Below, piece after piece: positions 46,632-55,788 of a stretch of DNA of 64,000 nucleotides. Source of the stretch: Maribacter sp. 1_MG-2023 (GTDB lineage: Bacteria; Bacteroidota; Bacteroidia; Flavobacteriales; Flavobacteriaceae); the NCBI RefSeq assembly GCF_030547005.1, contig NZ_JAUOPN010000013.1, positions 1-64,000 on the forward strand. Reading direction: 5' to 3'. The notes under the pieces were generated by a model that was not told where the DNA came from, ran no database searches, and saw only the letters and a program-made list of their open reading frames with translations. Positions within the stretch are counted from its first letter, which is position 1, and every line of letters starts with the position of its first letter. The position numbers and the translations under genes were made by a program.

Positions 46632-47804
46632 CTACCCTAGTGCCTGAGCAATATCTGCGATAATATCATCTATATGTTCTAACCCTACCGAAATACGAAC
46701 TGTGCCATCAGATATACCTACTGCAGCACGTTCTTCTATACTCAACTTACTATGTGTTGTTGATGCCGGGTGCGTAACTATAGTTCTTGAATCTCCTAAA
46801 TTGGCAGAAAGGGACAACAGCTTAATGGAATCGAAAAACTCTCTACCTGCATCTAATCCGCCTTTAACTTCAAAAGCTACTACACAGCCACCCGCTTTCA
46901 TTTGCTTAATGGCTATCTCATATTTTGGATGCGATTTTAAGAACGGGTATTTTACCCAATTTATATTTTCATGAGCTTCTAAATACTCCGCCAGTTTCAA
47001 AGCATTTTCGCAATGCCTATCTACTCGTATTGCCAATGTCTCTAAACTTTTAGATAATACCCATGCATTGAATGGCGATAAAGCGGGACCTGTAATTCTT
47101 GAAAAGCGATATACTTTGTCCATCAACTCTGCACTACCTACCGTAATACCTGCCAATACTCTACCTTGACCATCCATTAGTTTTGTACCTGAATGAATGA
47201 CCAAATCTGCACCAAACTTTATCGGCTGCTGTAAATAAGGTGATGCAAAGCAGTTATCGATAACCAAAATCAAATTGTTCTTTTTCGCAATCTTACCCAA
47301 CTCCTCTAAATCTAAAACATCTACACCGGGATTCGTGGGAGTCTCTGCATAAATGATTTTTGTTTTCGGAGTGATTAAACTTTCTATTTCTTCTAATGCA
47401 TCTATCTTGAAATAGGTATGGTCAATATTCCATTTCGGGAAGAAGTTCGTAAACAATGAATGCGTTGAACCAAAAATACTTCTTGCCGATAATACATGAT
47501 CACCACTATCTAATAATGCCGCTAATGTAGAAAAAACTGCTGCCATACCCGATGCAAATGCGAATCCACTCTCTGCGCCTTCCATCTGGCACACTTTATC
47601 TATAAATTCAGTTGAATTCGGATTCGAATATCTAGAATATATATTACGCTCTTTCTCTTCTGCAAACGATGCACGCATATCTTCCGCATCTTCAAACACA
47701 AAACTAGATGTCAAATACAACGGTACAGAATGCTCTAAGTTCTCTGTACGCTTTAGTTGCTGTCGTATAGCGTTCGTTTCAAATTTATTGTTGTTCTTTT
47801 TCAT
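46632..47804 (-). CDS. metZ: Homoserine-ester sulfhydrylase, MetZ-like (Cys/Met PLP family)
   Basis: A 390-residue PLP enzyme. The substrate Tyr/Arg pair is in YSRYSNPN, the PLP lysine in HSGTKLMDGQGR, and the end RISVGLEHIDDII is typical. It is closest to O-succinylhomoserine sulfhydrylases, which join sulfide to an activated homoserine; a cystathionine synthase or lyase role is possible. Since the fused MetX upstream makes an ester of homoserine and MetY is also present, the two sulfhydrylases may differ in substrate. It is 68 bp downstream of the fusion gene. Confidence 0.87.
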   Translation of the reverse strand: MKKNNNKFETNAIRQQLKRTENLEHSVPLYLTSSFVFEDAEDMRASFAEEKERNIYSRYSNPNSTEFIDKVCQMEGAESGFAFASGMAAVFSTLAALLDSGDHVLSARSIFGSTHSLFTNFFPKWNIDHTYFKIDALEEIESLITPKTKIIYAETPTNPGVDVLDLEELGKIAKKNNLILVIDNCFASPYLQQPIKFGADLVIHSGTKLMDGQGRVLAGITVGSAELMDKVYRFSRITGPALSPFNAWVLSKSLETLAIRVDRHCENALKLAEYLEAHENINWVKYPFLKSHPKYEIAIKQMKAGGCVVAFEVKGGLDAGREFFDSIKLLSLSANLGDSRTIVTHPASTTHSKLSIEERAAVGISDGTVRISVGLEHIDDIIADIAQALG

Positions 47805-47872
47805 TGCACTAATTCTTCTCTATTCCAATTTCTACTTTCATAAACTTCGTACTTTTGACTTTGTACTTTTCA

Positions 47873-50800
47873 CTACCCTTTCTCCGCAATTCTCAAAATA
47901 TCTCCAAATACACCTCTTGCCGTAACTGCTGCGCCTGCACCTGCACCTTGAATTACTAACGGATTTTCTCCGTAAGACTCCGTGTAAATTTCTATAATGG
48001 AATCCGACCCCTTTACTTGCCCTAAGGCACTTTCTTTTGGTACGGATATTAACTTCACATCTAATACTCCTTTTTCTTTTTGAAGGTTACCATGTAAATC
48101 ACCTACATATCGTAATACATGATTTGGCTTCTGATTCTTTTTAATCTCATTGAACTTAGCATCTAATACATCTAAATTCTCTAAAAAGAAAGCCACTTCG
48201 CCGTCTTGTAATTTCTTCGGAATTAGATTGTCAATATTTATATCTGCAAACTCATTATGTAAATCTAATTCTCTTGCTAAAATCAACAACTTTCTACCTA
48301 CATCATTTCCTGATAAATCTTCACGCGGATCTGGTTCTGTAAATCCCTGTTGCATCGCATCTTTTAAAATGGACGAAAATGGCACATCTACTTCTGAGAA
48401 GGTATTAAATATATAACTCAATGACCCCGAGAACACTCCTTTTATTCTGGTAATATTCTCTCCGGACAAATGGAGTAACTTTATGGTATCTATCAATGGT
48501 AATCCTGCACCTACATTAGTTTCATACAAGTATTGCTTTTGATTTTTCTGCAGCTCTTCTCGCAATAGCTGATAAAAATCGTATCGTAAGGTATTGGCTA
48601 TTTTGTTTGATGAAACAATATCAAATCCGCGTTCTACGAATTCAAAGTAATTTGCCACAAAATCTTTACTTGCCGTATTATCAATGACTATCAGGTTTTC
48701 TAAATGATGACGTTTTGCAAAATCAAAAACATCTTCAACTTTATACGCCTTTCCTTTTTGCTTTAGATTCGTTTTCCAGTTTTTGGTGATTCCCTTTTCA
48801 TTCAACAAAATCTTTTTAGAGTTGGCGATTCCAAATACGCGCAAATCTAATTTTTTACGATCCTTAATTGTTTTTGCTGATTTCAGAATTTGATCGATCA
48901 GTGTTCCGCCTACATTTCCATGTCCGAAGACAAGAATATTTATCCTTTTACTGATACCAAATACTTGTCCGTGCATGACATTTACCGCCTTGTGCAAATC
49001 AGATTTCTTCACCACCAAACTCACGTTGTTACCCGATACCGTGTTATTGAACAACAACGGCACAATCTGGTTTTTAATCAATGCGTTAAACGGATTATGG
49101 AACGTACTTAAATCTTGACCGACAATAGATATAATTGAAACATCATCTATCACCGTAATCATATTTACATCTTTAGATTCGAAATCATTACTGAATTCAT
49201 TCTCTAAAGCCAATTTTGCTCTTTTCGCCTTGTCTTTCTTCACCACAAGACCGATTCCCCTTTCCGAAGAACCTTGAGATATTATACTAACACTAATATT
49301 ACTTGATTCTAACGCCTTAAATATTCTGGCATCTACACCTACTTTACCTAATAATCCGCGACCTTCAATATTGATCATCGCTACATCTTCAATTACAGAA
49401 AGCGACTTAATACCTTCCTTGCTTGATTTTGCACTTATTAAAGTTCCTTCACTATCATCATTATACGTATTTAAAATACGCAACGGAATGTTCTTTTCTA
49501 TAAGCGGAATAATCGTTTTCGCATGTAAAATTGTTGCTCCGAAATTAGCCAACTCATTCGCTTCTTCATACGACAGATTTTCTAGCTTTTTAGCCTCTGG
49601 TACATAATCAGGATTCGCAGTATATATTCCGTCAACATGAGTATAATTCTGTAATTCTTCAGCATCTAAAAAGTTAGCCAATAGAGCTGCAGAATAATTA
49701 CTGCCATTTCTACCTAAAGTAGTTGTCTCTCCATCTAATGTAGATGAAATAAAGCCCGTAACTACGGCTACGGTATCTTTCGGTATTTCAGCAAACTTCA
49801 GTAATACCTGCTCTTTTGATTCTGCCTCCAAGACCTTGGCATCACCAAATGTATTGTCGGTTTTTATCACCTTACGTGTATCAACCAGTACTGCATTGAT
49901 GCCTTTACCTATTAGTAATTTAGTAACCAATTTTGCAGAAATCAATTCACCATAAGCCAGTACCTCATCTTTAATTTTAGCACTGTAATCACCCAATAAA
50001 GAAACACCTTCATATAACTTCGCTAAGCCCTTAAACTCTGCCGATAAATTGATATTCTTATAGGTATGCTTTTGATATTTTTCTAGAGCTACAAAATCGG
50101 ACTGATAGTCTTTACCCTTTGCAGCTTTCTGCAACATATCTTCTAGCTGATCCGTAGCTTTTTCCCTAGCGGATAAAACAATGGCAATGTTCTCATCGTT
50201 CTTTACCTTATTGGCAACGATATCTAAAACACGCTCTAGTCCTTCTCCATTACTCAGGGACTTACCACCAAACTTCAGAATCTTTATTTTCTTGATATTA
50301 CCGTTGGTATTAAAAATACCACCAAGCAATTTCTCCATTTGATCAAACTCGATCAAAAAGGCATCATGCCCATGTAGCGACTGTACTTCGCCATAAGTAA
50401 CATTACTCTTCGCTTGCGCCAACTGCTTAAACGTATCTTTATTTTCCTGTGCGGTAAAGAACATATCAGAATCGACACCTATAATATGAATATTGGTATC
50501 ACTATTTTGCAGTCTGATGAAATTCTCATCTCCACCTCTAGTGACATCAATCGTTTTCAATAACTGATTCATCAATTTATAGGCAGATAATTGAAAACGC
50601 TCTTGCAACTTATCGCCATGATGCATTAACCAACTTTCTACATTAAAAACCTTTAGCTCTTCATTTGTACTTCTTTTGAAGCGCTCTTTAAAGGAAGCGG
50701 GTGTTCTATAGCACAACATTGCATGCATACGTGCATCGTGTACCGGTTGCTTAGAATTCACCAAAAACTGCTCTTGAATTTGACAATTGGCAATTAACCA

Positions 50801-51259
50801 GTCGGTCGATTTCCAGTCGGATGCCACAGGTATTAAATGCTCGGTTAAATCTGGTTGCAATGCTGCCATTTCCCAAGCAATACCACCACCTAAAGAACCA
50901 CCGATCAAAGCAAATAAACGGTCTACTTTCAACTGCTGCAAACCCAATAAAAACATTCTAGCTACATCGCCAGCAACAAAATCCTTATAGTTTTCAATCA
51001 CGAATTTATCATGTCCGTTTCCCGGAATATTGAATGCCAGAATGGTATACTTTTGGGTATCGATACATTTTTCATCACCGATAAGTGCTGACCACCAGCC
51101 ATCTTCTCCAGTAACATTAGAGTTACCGGTCAAAGCATGGTTCACCAAAATAATAGGCGCTGTATGTAGCTCTTTACCAAATACCTGATAAGACAATTGA
51201 ATATCTTGAGAGGCACCACTTAAGGTTTTGTATTTTTTTATCTGTAATTGATGTAGCAT
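47873..51259 (-). CDS. Three-domain fusion: homoserine O-acetyltransferase + aspartokinase + homoserine dehydrogenase
   Basis: A 1128-residue fusion. (1) Residues 1-320: alpha/beta hydrolase of the MetX family, nucleophile S122 in GGSLGGG, probable acid D265 in GVDSDMFF and H298 in LHGHDAF. (2) About 325-770: aspartokinase with ACT domains; the signature KFGG[ST]S reads KFGGKS (K333), GRNGSD reads GRNGSN and TDVDG reads THVDG. (3) About 785-1128: homoserine dehydrogenase with VFGHGNVGGTLIDQIL, SSNKIANTL and EPDPREDLSGNDVGRK. The dehydrogenase makes homoserine, which the MetX part would acetylate for MetY. The kinase part may be inactive. It is under the metY SAM-I riboswitch (129 bp gap after metY). 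Confidence 0.93.
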   Translation of the reverse strand: MLHQLQIKKYKTLSGASQDIQLSYQVFGKELHTAPIILVNHALTGNSNVTGEDGWWSALIGDEKCIDTQKYTILAFNIPGNGHDKFVIENYKDFVAGDVARMFLLGLQQLKVDRLFALIGGSLGGGIAWEMAALQPDLTEHLIPVASDWKSTDWLIANCQIQEQFLVNSKQPVHDARMHAMLCYRTPASFKERFKRSTNEELKVFNVESWLMHHGDKLQERFQLSAYKLMNQLLKTIDVTRGGDENFIRLQNSDTNIHIIGVDSDMFFTAQENKDTFKQLAQAKSNVTYGEVQSLHGHDAFLIEFDQMEKLLGGIFNTNGNIKKIKILKFGGKSLSNGEGLERVLDIVANKVKNDENIAIVLSAREKATDQLEDMLQKAAKGKDYQSDFVALEKYQKHTYKNINLSAEFKGLAKLYEGVSLLGDYSAKIKDEVLAYGELISAKLVTKLLIGKGINAVLVDTRKVIKTDNTFGDAKVLEAESKEQVLLKFAEIPKDTVAVVTGFISSTLDGETTTLGRNGSNYSAALLANFLDAEELQNYTHVDGIYTANPDYVPEAKKLENLSYEEANELANFGATILHAKTIIPLIEKNIPLRILNTYNDDSEGTLISAKSSKEGIKSLSVIEDVAMINIEGRGLLGKVGVDARIFKALESSNISVSIISQGSSERGIGLVVKKDKAKRAKLALENEFSNDFESKDVNMITVIDDVSIISIVGQDLSTFHNPFNALIKNQIVPLLFNNTVSGNNVSLVVKKSDLHKAVNVMHGQVFGISKRINILVFGHGNVGGTLIDQILKSAKTIKDRKKLDLRVFGIANSKKILLNEKGITKNWKTNLKQKGKAYKVEDVFDFAKRHHLENLIVIDNTASKDFVANYFEFVERGFDIVSSNKIANTLRYDFYQLLREELQKNQKQYLYETNVGAGLPLIDTIKLLHLSGENITRIKGVFSGSLSYIFNTFSEVDVPFSSILKDAMQQGFTEPDPREDLSGNDVGRKLLILARELDLHNEFADINIDNLIPKKLQDGEVAFFLENLDVLDAKFNEIKKNQKPNHVLRYVGDLHGNLQKEKGVLDVKLISVPKESALGQVKGSDSIIEIYTESYGENPLVIQGAGAGAAVTARGVFGDILRIAEKG

Positions 51260-51388
51260 CTATTTCAAAATCAATTTATGGCTTCAACTTCACTCAGCCA
51301 GTACTATTTTCCTATTTTAAATAACCGGTCACTTAGTTTTAGATCAATGACCAATTATTTCAATTTTGCTTTATAACGGTAACCGAGA

Positions 51389-52663
51389 TTAAAGACTTGC
51401 AAATGCCTGTTCTAAATCGGCTTTTAAATCTTCAATATCTTCTAGACCAACAGACAAACGAATTAAATCTTGACCTACACCAGCGCTTTCTTGCTGCTCT
51501 GCAGTTAATTGCTGGTGTGTGGTACTTGCTGGGTGAATTATTAATGATTTGGTATCACCAATATTCGCTAACAACGAAAATATCTTAGTCGCATCGGTCA
51601 CTTTTTTAGCAGCTTCAAATCCGCCTTTAACGCCAAAGGTAACTAATCCACTCTGTCCTTTTGGCAAGTACTCTTTAGCCAACTCGTTGTATTTATTGCT
51701 TTTAAGTCCTGGGTAATTCACCCATTCCACTTCTGACCTACCTTCTAACCATGTAGCGAGCTCTAATGCATTTGCACTATGCTGCTTGATACGTACCGGT
51801 AATGTTTCTAAACCTTGAATAATTTGGAATGCGTTAAACGGACTTAAAGCTCCACCAAAATCACGTAAGCCTTCTAATATTAATTTAAATGTAAATGCTG
51901 CCGCACCTAATGCTTCGCTATATACCAAACCATGATACCCAGCAGATGGCTCAGTAAACTCTGGGAATTTTCCGTTGGTCCAATCAAAAGTACCAGCATC
52001 AATAATTGCTCCACCTAATGAAGTTCCTTGTCCGCCGATATATTTTGTCAATGAATGTATTACTAGGTTAGCTCCGTGTTCAATAGGATTCAATAATGAC
52101 GGAGTAGCCACAGTATTATCTACTATAAATGGAACACCTGCTGCTTTTGATTCTTTTGCAATTCCTTTCAGATCCAACACATCTAATTTAGGGTTCCCTA
52201 AAGATTCCACAAAGAATGCTCTTGTATTCCCCTGTACAGCTTTTCCAAAATTTTCAGGATCAGATGCATCTACGAACGTTGTTGTAATACCGAATCTTGG
52301 CAATGTTACGTTCAATAAATTAAACGTACCACCATATAAACTGCTCGATGCCACAATGTGATCACCTGCTTTCAACAATGTCAACAACCCTGTTGAGATT
52401 GCCGCTGTACCCGATGCAAAAACCACCGCTCCAATTCCGCCTTCTACCGCAGCTAACCTGTCTTGTAGAATTTGATTGGTGGGGTTATTCAATCTTGTAT
52501 AAATGAAACCTAATTCTGCTAACGAAAATAAGTTTGCAGCATGGTCGGTATCATTGAACACATACGATGATGTTTGATAAATAGGCACTGCCCTTGTACC
52601 ACCATTGGTAGTTGTGTCGTGACCTGCGTGTAATGCGTTTGTTGCTAGTTTGTAATTACTCAT
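51389..52663 (-). CDS. metY: O-acetylhomoserine sulfhydrylase
   Basis: A 424-residue PLP enzyme making homocysteine from acetylhomoserine and sulfide. It begins TNALHAGHDTTTNGGTRAVP and has YTRLNNPTNQ, the PLP lysine in HSLTKYIGGQGTSLGG and the insert typical of the longer MetY group. First gene of the metY-fusion-metZ group. A SAM-I riboswitch occupies the leader. Confidence 0.94.
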   Translation of the reverse strand: MSNYKLATNALHAGHDTTTNGGTRAVPIYQTSSYVFNDTDHAANLFSLAELGFIYTRLNNPTNQILQDRLAAVEGGIGAVVFASGTAAISTGLLTLLKAGDHIVASSSLYGGTFNLLNVTLPRFGITTTFVDASDPENFGKAVQGNTRAFFVESLGNPKLDVLDLKGIAKESKAAGVPFIVDNTVATPSLLNPIEHGANLVIHSLTKYIGGQGTSLGGAIIDAGTFDWTNGKFPEFTEPSAGYHGLVYSEALGAAAFTFKLILEGLRDFGGALSPFNAFQIIQGLETLPVRIKQHSANALELATWLEGRSEVEWVNYPGLKSNKYNELAKEYLPKGQSGLVTFGVKGGFEAAKKVTDATKIFSLLANIGDTKSLIIHPASTTHQQLTAEQQESAGVGQDLIRLSVGLEDIEDLKADLEQAFASL

Positions 52664-52796
52664 GATTTTGTTGTTTTTAAAAATTGTTAATCCTAAGGAT
52701 ATTAAAAATTAAAAGCCAAACCTTGACCAGCATACTATGCGGGTAGGTAAAATCAAAAAGTTATAAGAAAGTAATATCGAAGAAAATTCGATTACT

Positions 52797-52896
52797 GTTA
52801 TCCATCCCCTAAGGGTAGAATGTAGCACCTTCTTTGTATTGAACAAAGGGTTGCTAAGGTTTCAAAGGGTCTAATCCCTCCACCTTTCTTGATAAC
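52797..52896 (-). ncRNA. SAM-I (S-box) riboswitch of metY
   Basis: On the minus strand P1 GTTATC (52896-52891) pairs with GATAAC (52802-52797). AAGAAAGGTGGAGGGATTAG, GAAACCTTAGCAACC and AAGGTGCTACATTC are the conserved core, nearly the same as in the metH copy; the P3 arm (TTTGTTCAATACAAA) and P4 (CCCTTAGGGG) are shorter. AAACCTT of the core is also complementary to AAGGTTT downstream (about 52705-52715), a possible switch pairing. No clear poly-T terminator is present. Confidence 0.94.
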
Positions 52897-52926
52897 TATT
52901 CAATAAGTGTTTGAACTTTGAGTTAG

Positions 52927-52934
52927 CAAATATA
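52927..52934 (-). promoter_or_regulatory. Putative -7 promoter element of the metY leader
   Basis: The minus strand reads TATATTTG, an exact TAnnTTTG match, about 30 bases before the riboswitch P1 stem. A transcription start near 52920 would place the aptamer at the 5' end. Confidence 0.55.
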
Positions 52935-53011
52935 AGGGCAGAAGTTTCTAATAACCTAAGATTTTAAGAAAAAAATATAATTTGAGGTTGTGTTGTTATT
53001 TTTCTGCGGGT

Positions 53012-53102
53012 TTCAAGGAAACGAGAAACCTCATCAACTACGAGGTTCTCAATACATTTTTGAGTATCCATTGCACTACACTCAAAAACACTCGAACTGA
53101 CA
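53012..53102. repeat. Palindromic intergenic repeat, partial copy
   Basis: It keeps only the right outer arm CACTCGAACTGACA; an inner hairpin GAGAAACCTC / GAGGTTCTC remains. It stands in the gap between the metY leader and the sulfatase. Confidence 0.75.
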
Positions 53103-53148
53103 ATACGGCTATTTGAATTTTAAAAACTTCACTAAACTAAGTACGGAT

Positions 53149-53340
53149 GTCACTTCGAATGGTTTTTACGACCTTTTCGGGAGTAAAAATTGCCCGCCTT
53201 CAGGTCGTGCAAGTATCGAGAAGCTTGCTTGCTAAAGGTTATTTTTTGAACTAGGAACAATTACAATCATGCTGACCCTTGAAGTTCTCGATACACCTTT
53301 GTCATAATGAAAAATTAGGTCAAAAACACTCGAACTGACA
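53149..53340. repeat. Palindromic intergenic repeat, long copy
   Basis: The left arm TGTCACTTCGAATG and right arm CACTCGAACTGACA bracket 192 bp. Inner ATCGAGAAGCTT and AAGTTCTCGAT arms are kept, and the central part is longer than in the other copies. The gap from 52935 to 53396 holds only such repeats. Confidence 0.82.
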
Positions 53341-53347
53341 TTTTCAT

Positions 53348-53392
53348 CCATCAACAATCAACCATCAACCAACAACCAACAACCAACAACCA
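53348..53392. repeat. Heptanucleotide satellite (CCAACAA)
   Basis: Units run CCATCAA, CAATCAA, CCATCAA, then three perfect CCAACAA and a partial one. The array ends five bases from the sulfatase stop codon. It is the same unit as at 10504 and 36032, in the other orientation. Confidence 0.9.
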
Positions 53393-53396
53393 GAAA

Positions 53397-55019
53397 CTAA
53401 TCGATCATACCAGCACTCTTATACTTATCAATATACTTCTGATCTTGCTCTGGAGAATCTTTGTAGTATTTTCTCATTTCTACTAAATCTGCCGTTAATT
53501 TTTTAACCGTAGCTGCATACGCTGGATCATGGTAGACATTGTTCATTTCCTTGGGGTCATTTAATCTATCGTACAGTTCCCATTCGTCAACATCATAGTA
53601 AAAATGTACTAGCTTAAATTCTTTGTTTACTATACCATAATGGCGTTTTACCATATGTACCGATGGATATTCGTAATACTGATAGTACACCGCATCTCTT
53701 GTCCACTTGTCTTTTTCGCCTTTCAGTAGCGGAATTAAACTCTCCCCTTGCATATCACTTGGCGGCGTGATGCCTACTGCTTCTAACATGGTCTGTGCAA
53801 AATCTAAATTCTGAACCATTTCATTTTCAACAGAACCTGGTTTTACCACATTGGGCCAACGCACCAATAATGGAGTTTTAAAAGATTCATCATAAATGAA
53901 TCGCTTATCGAACCAACCGTGTTCGCCCAAATAAAATCCTTGGTCAGAGGTGTAAATGACTATTGTATTTTCTGCTAAACCAGACTCATCTAAATAGTCT
54001 AATAGTCGACCTACATTATCATCTACCGAAGAAATGCTGCCCAAGTAGTCTTGCATATAGCGCTGGTATTTCCATTTCATTTTTTCGGTATCGGTCATCT
54101 TTGACCAATTATCATAAAAGAAGTCGTTGATGGAATCTAAAACCGGATCATACAATGCCTTTTGTTCTGCCCTAGCACGGTTGTACGGACCATAAAAACT
54201 ATTCGGAAATTCTTCGACCACAGGCAATACTTTACCTTCCATTTTAGCTAAGGTCTCTGGTCTTATTTTACTGTCATGACTATACATCATGTGGGTTAGC
54301 AAATTCATTTCTGCCGTTTTCGCCGCAGAACCTCTATTGCTATAATCATCAAAAAGTGTTTCTGGTTCTGGGAATGTTTTCTGTATAAACTCCTTAAACT
54401 TATCAGCTCTTGGCCACCAAGGTCTATGTGGTGCTTTATGCAAATACATCATCATAAATGGTTCGTCATCTGCAGCTTCTTTCTTTAACCAATCTAAAGA
54501 TACATCTGTGATGATATCGGTAACATAACCTTGCTTGGTAATGGTATCGCCATTGGTGACAATGAAATCGGGATTGATATAATGGCCCTGACCCGGAAGT
54601 ATCATAAACTCATCTACCCCTTTCGGGTTGTTACCAAAATGAAGTTTACCAAACATGGCTGTCTTATAGCCGTTCTCTTGAAATATTTGCGGAAAGGTGA
54701 CTTGTGTAGTATCGAACGGAAAGTAATTATCTACTTTTCCATTGATATGCGTATGCTTACCTGTTAGTATTGTTGCACGTGATGGTGCACAAATGGAGTT
54801 GGTAACACTCGCATTGGTAAATAGCATTCCTTCTTTTGCCAAACGATCAATATTGGGCGTATTCAACAATTTATCATCATACGCGCTAATGGCTTGATAA
54901 GCATGATCATCTGACATGATGAAAATGATATTCGGCTTTTTATTTTTACTTTTTTGAGCTTCACTACTAATTGGCAACAGGAAAAGTAAACCTACTATGG
55001 CTAGGATTAGTTTATTCAT
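53397..55019 (-). CDS. Sulfatase, formylglycine type (S1 family)
   Basis: A 540-residue exported sulfatase with a signal peptide ending SSEAQ. The metal-binding DD is in FIMSDDHAY (37-38). The cysteine that becomes formylglycine is C77 in ICAPSRATILTG. Later GEHGWFDKRF and YTSDQGFYLGEHG are typical. Cys-type maturation needs an anaerobic or FGE maturase, not seen here. It probably removes sulfate from a marine polysaccharide, but no carbohydrate-active enzymes or SusCD pair stand next to it. Confidence 0.92.
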   Translation of the reverse strand: MNKLILAIVGLLFLLPISSEAQKSKNKKPNIIFIMSDDHAYQAISAYDDKLLNTPNIDRLAKEGMLFTNASVTNSICAPSRATILTGKHTHINGKVDNYFPFDTTQVTFPQIFQENGYKTAMFGKLHFGNNPKGVDEFMILPGQGHYINPDFIVTNGDTITKQGYVTDIITDVSLDWLKKEAADDEPFMMMYLHKAPHRPWWPRADKFKEFIQKTFPEPETLFDDYSNRGSAAKTAEMNLLTHMMYSHDSKIRPETLAKMEGKVLPVVEEFPNSFYGPYNRARAEQKALYDPVLDSINDFFYDNWSKMTDTEKMKWKYQRYMQDYLGSISSVDDNVGRLLDYLDESGLAENTIVIYTSDQGFYLGEHGWFDKRFIYDESFKTPLLVRWPNVVKPGSVENEMVQNLDFAQTMLEAVGITPPSDMQGESLIPLLKGEKDKWTRDAVYYQYYEYPSVHMVKRHYGIVNKEFKLVHFYYDVDEWELYDRLNDPKEMNNVYHDPAYAATVKKLTADLVEMRKYYKDSPEQDQKYIDKYKSAGMID

Positions 55020-55419
55020 TTTGGTTGTTTGGTGAGTTTGATTAGTATTAAAAGTAGGGAAATTTTAAACTATAGCACTTAATATTTTGATTATAAGACC
55101 GCAAATGGTATTTGGTGATTTTATCAGAGCTATTTCTGAAGAATCATTAAATCAATTGCCTTAATCTGTAAAATATTCTACAAAGCTTGAGCTCATATAT
55201 TTTGATCTAAATTTGAATTTACTATAATTTATATAAACAAAAAGAGAGGGGTAAAGAGGTTAAGCTAGATACATTGTAATTGATTATTGATTTTAATTTT
55301 TTTCTCTGATTGGATAAAATTCAGCTTTAAAAAACACATGTTTCAACTGTTAGTAATATTAATTTTATCCATTCTATAAATATATATGAAAATTCGAAAA
55401 ATGTTTTTGTTTCAAAATT
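55020..55419. other. Gene-poor AT-rich gap
   Basis: 400 bp between the sulfatase start and the disrupted gene. A 19-codon plus-strand frame at 55107-55166 (starting MVFGDFIRAISEE) has codon-like character but nothing to support it. No repeat of the known families was seen. Confidence 0.4.
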
Positions 55420-55755
55420 TTAATTTCCAGTGATTTCAGCCAAAACTGAGCCGCCCTCAACTTTGCATCCAACTAGTATAAAATAATTCAACTTTCCGCC
55501 AACAAGAGATTCAAACTCGAACCTTTGTTTTTGATTCTCAACAGCTCCGACAATATCACCTGGATTCACTAATTGTCCTTTTTCAAAAAATCATTCTTTA
55601 ATCCTCCATTCAGTACTTATGTCCAATTCTTTTGGAAATATAATTTTTTCCGATTCCCCAACTTCAAGAAAACGACCTTTAAGTTCTACATCTGTTTTTA
55701 AATTCGAAGCGTCAAGTCCAAATTTTTCCATTTGCTTAATTAGCCATTTCTTCAT
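55420..55755 (-). pseudogene. Disrupted lipoyl/biotinyl-like domain protein, in-frame TGA
   Basis: One reading frame from ATG 55755 to TAA 55420 is interrupted by a single TGA at 55591-55593. The first part (54 codons) starts MKKWLIKQMEKFGLD; the part after the TGA continues in the same frame with GQLVNPGDIVGAVENQKQRF and FESLVGG, which look like the turn of a lipoyl/biotinyl carrier domain, but no lysine-containing DKA or MKM triplet is seen. I read it as a gene recently broken by a stop codon or by a small deletion near it. Confidence 0.65.
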
Positions 55756-55788
55756 TGTTTTCAATTATAAATAATATCAAAATATACC

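Noticed and set aside
55591-55593. TGA in the lipoyl-like frame read as selenocysteine
   Set aside because: No SECIS-like hairpin was seen after it and selenoproteins are not expected for this domain; a broken gene is simpler.
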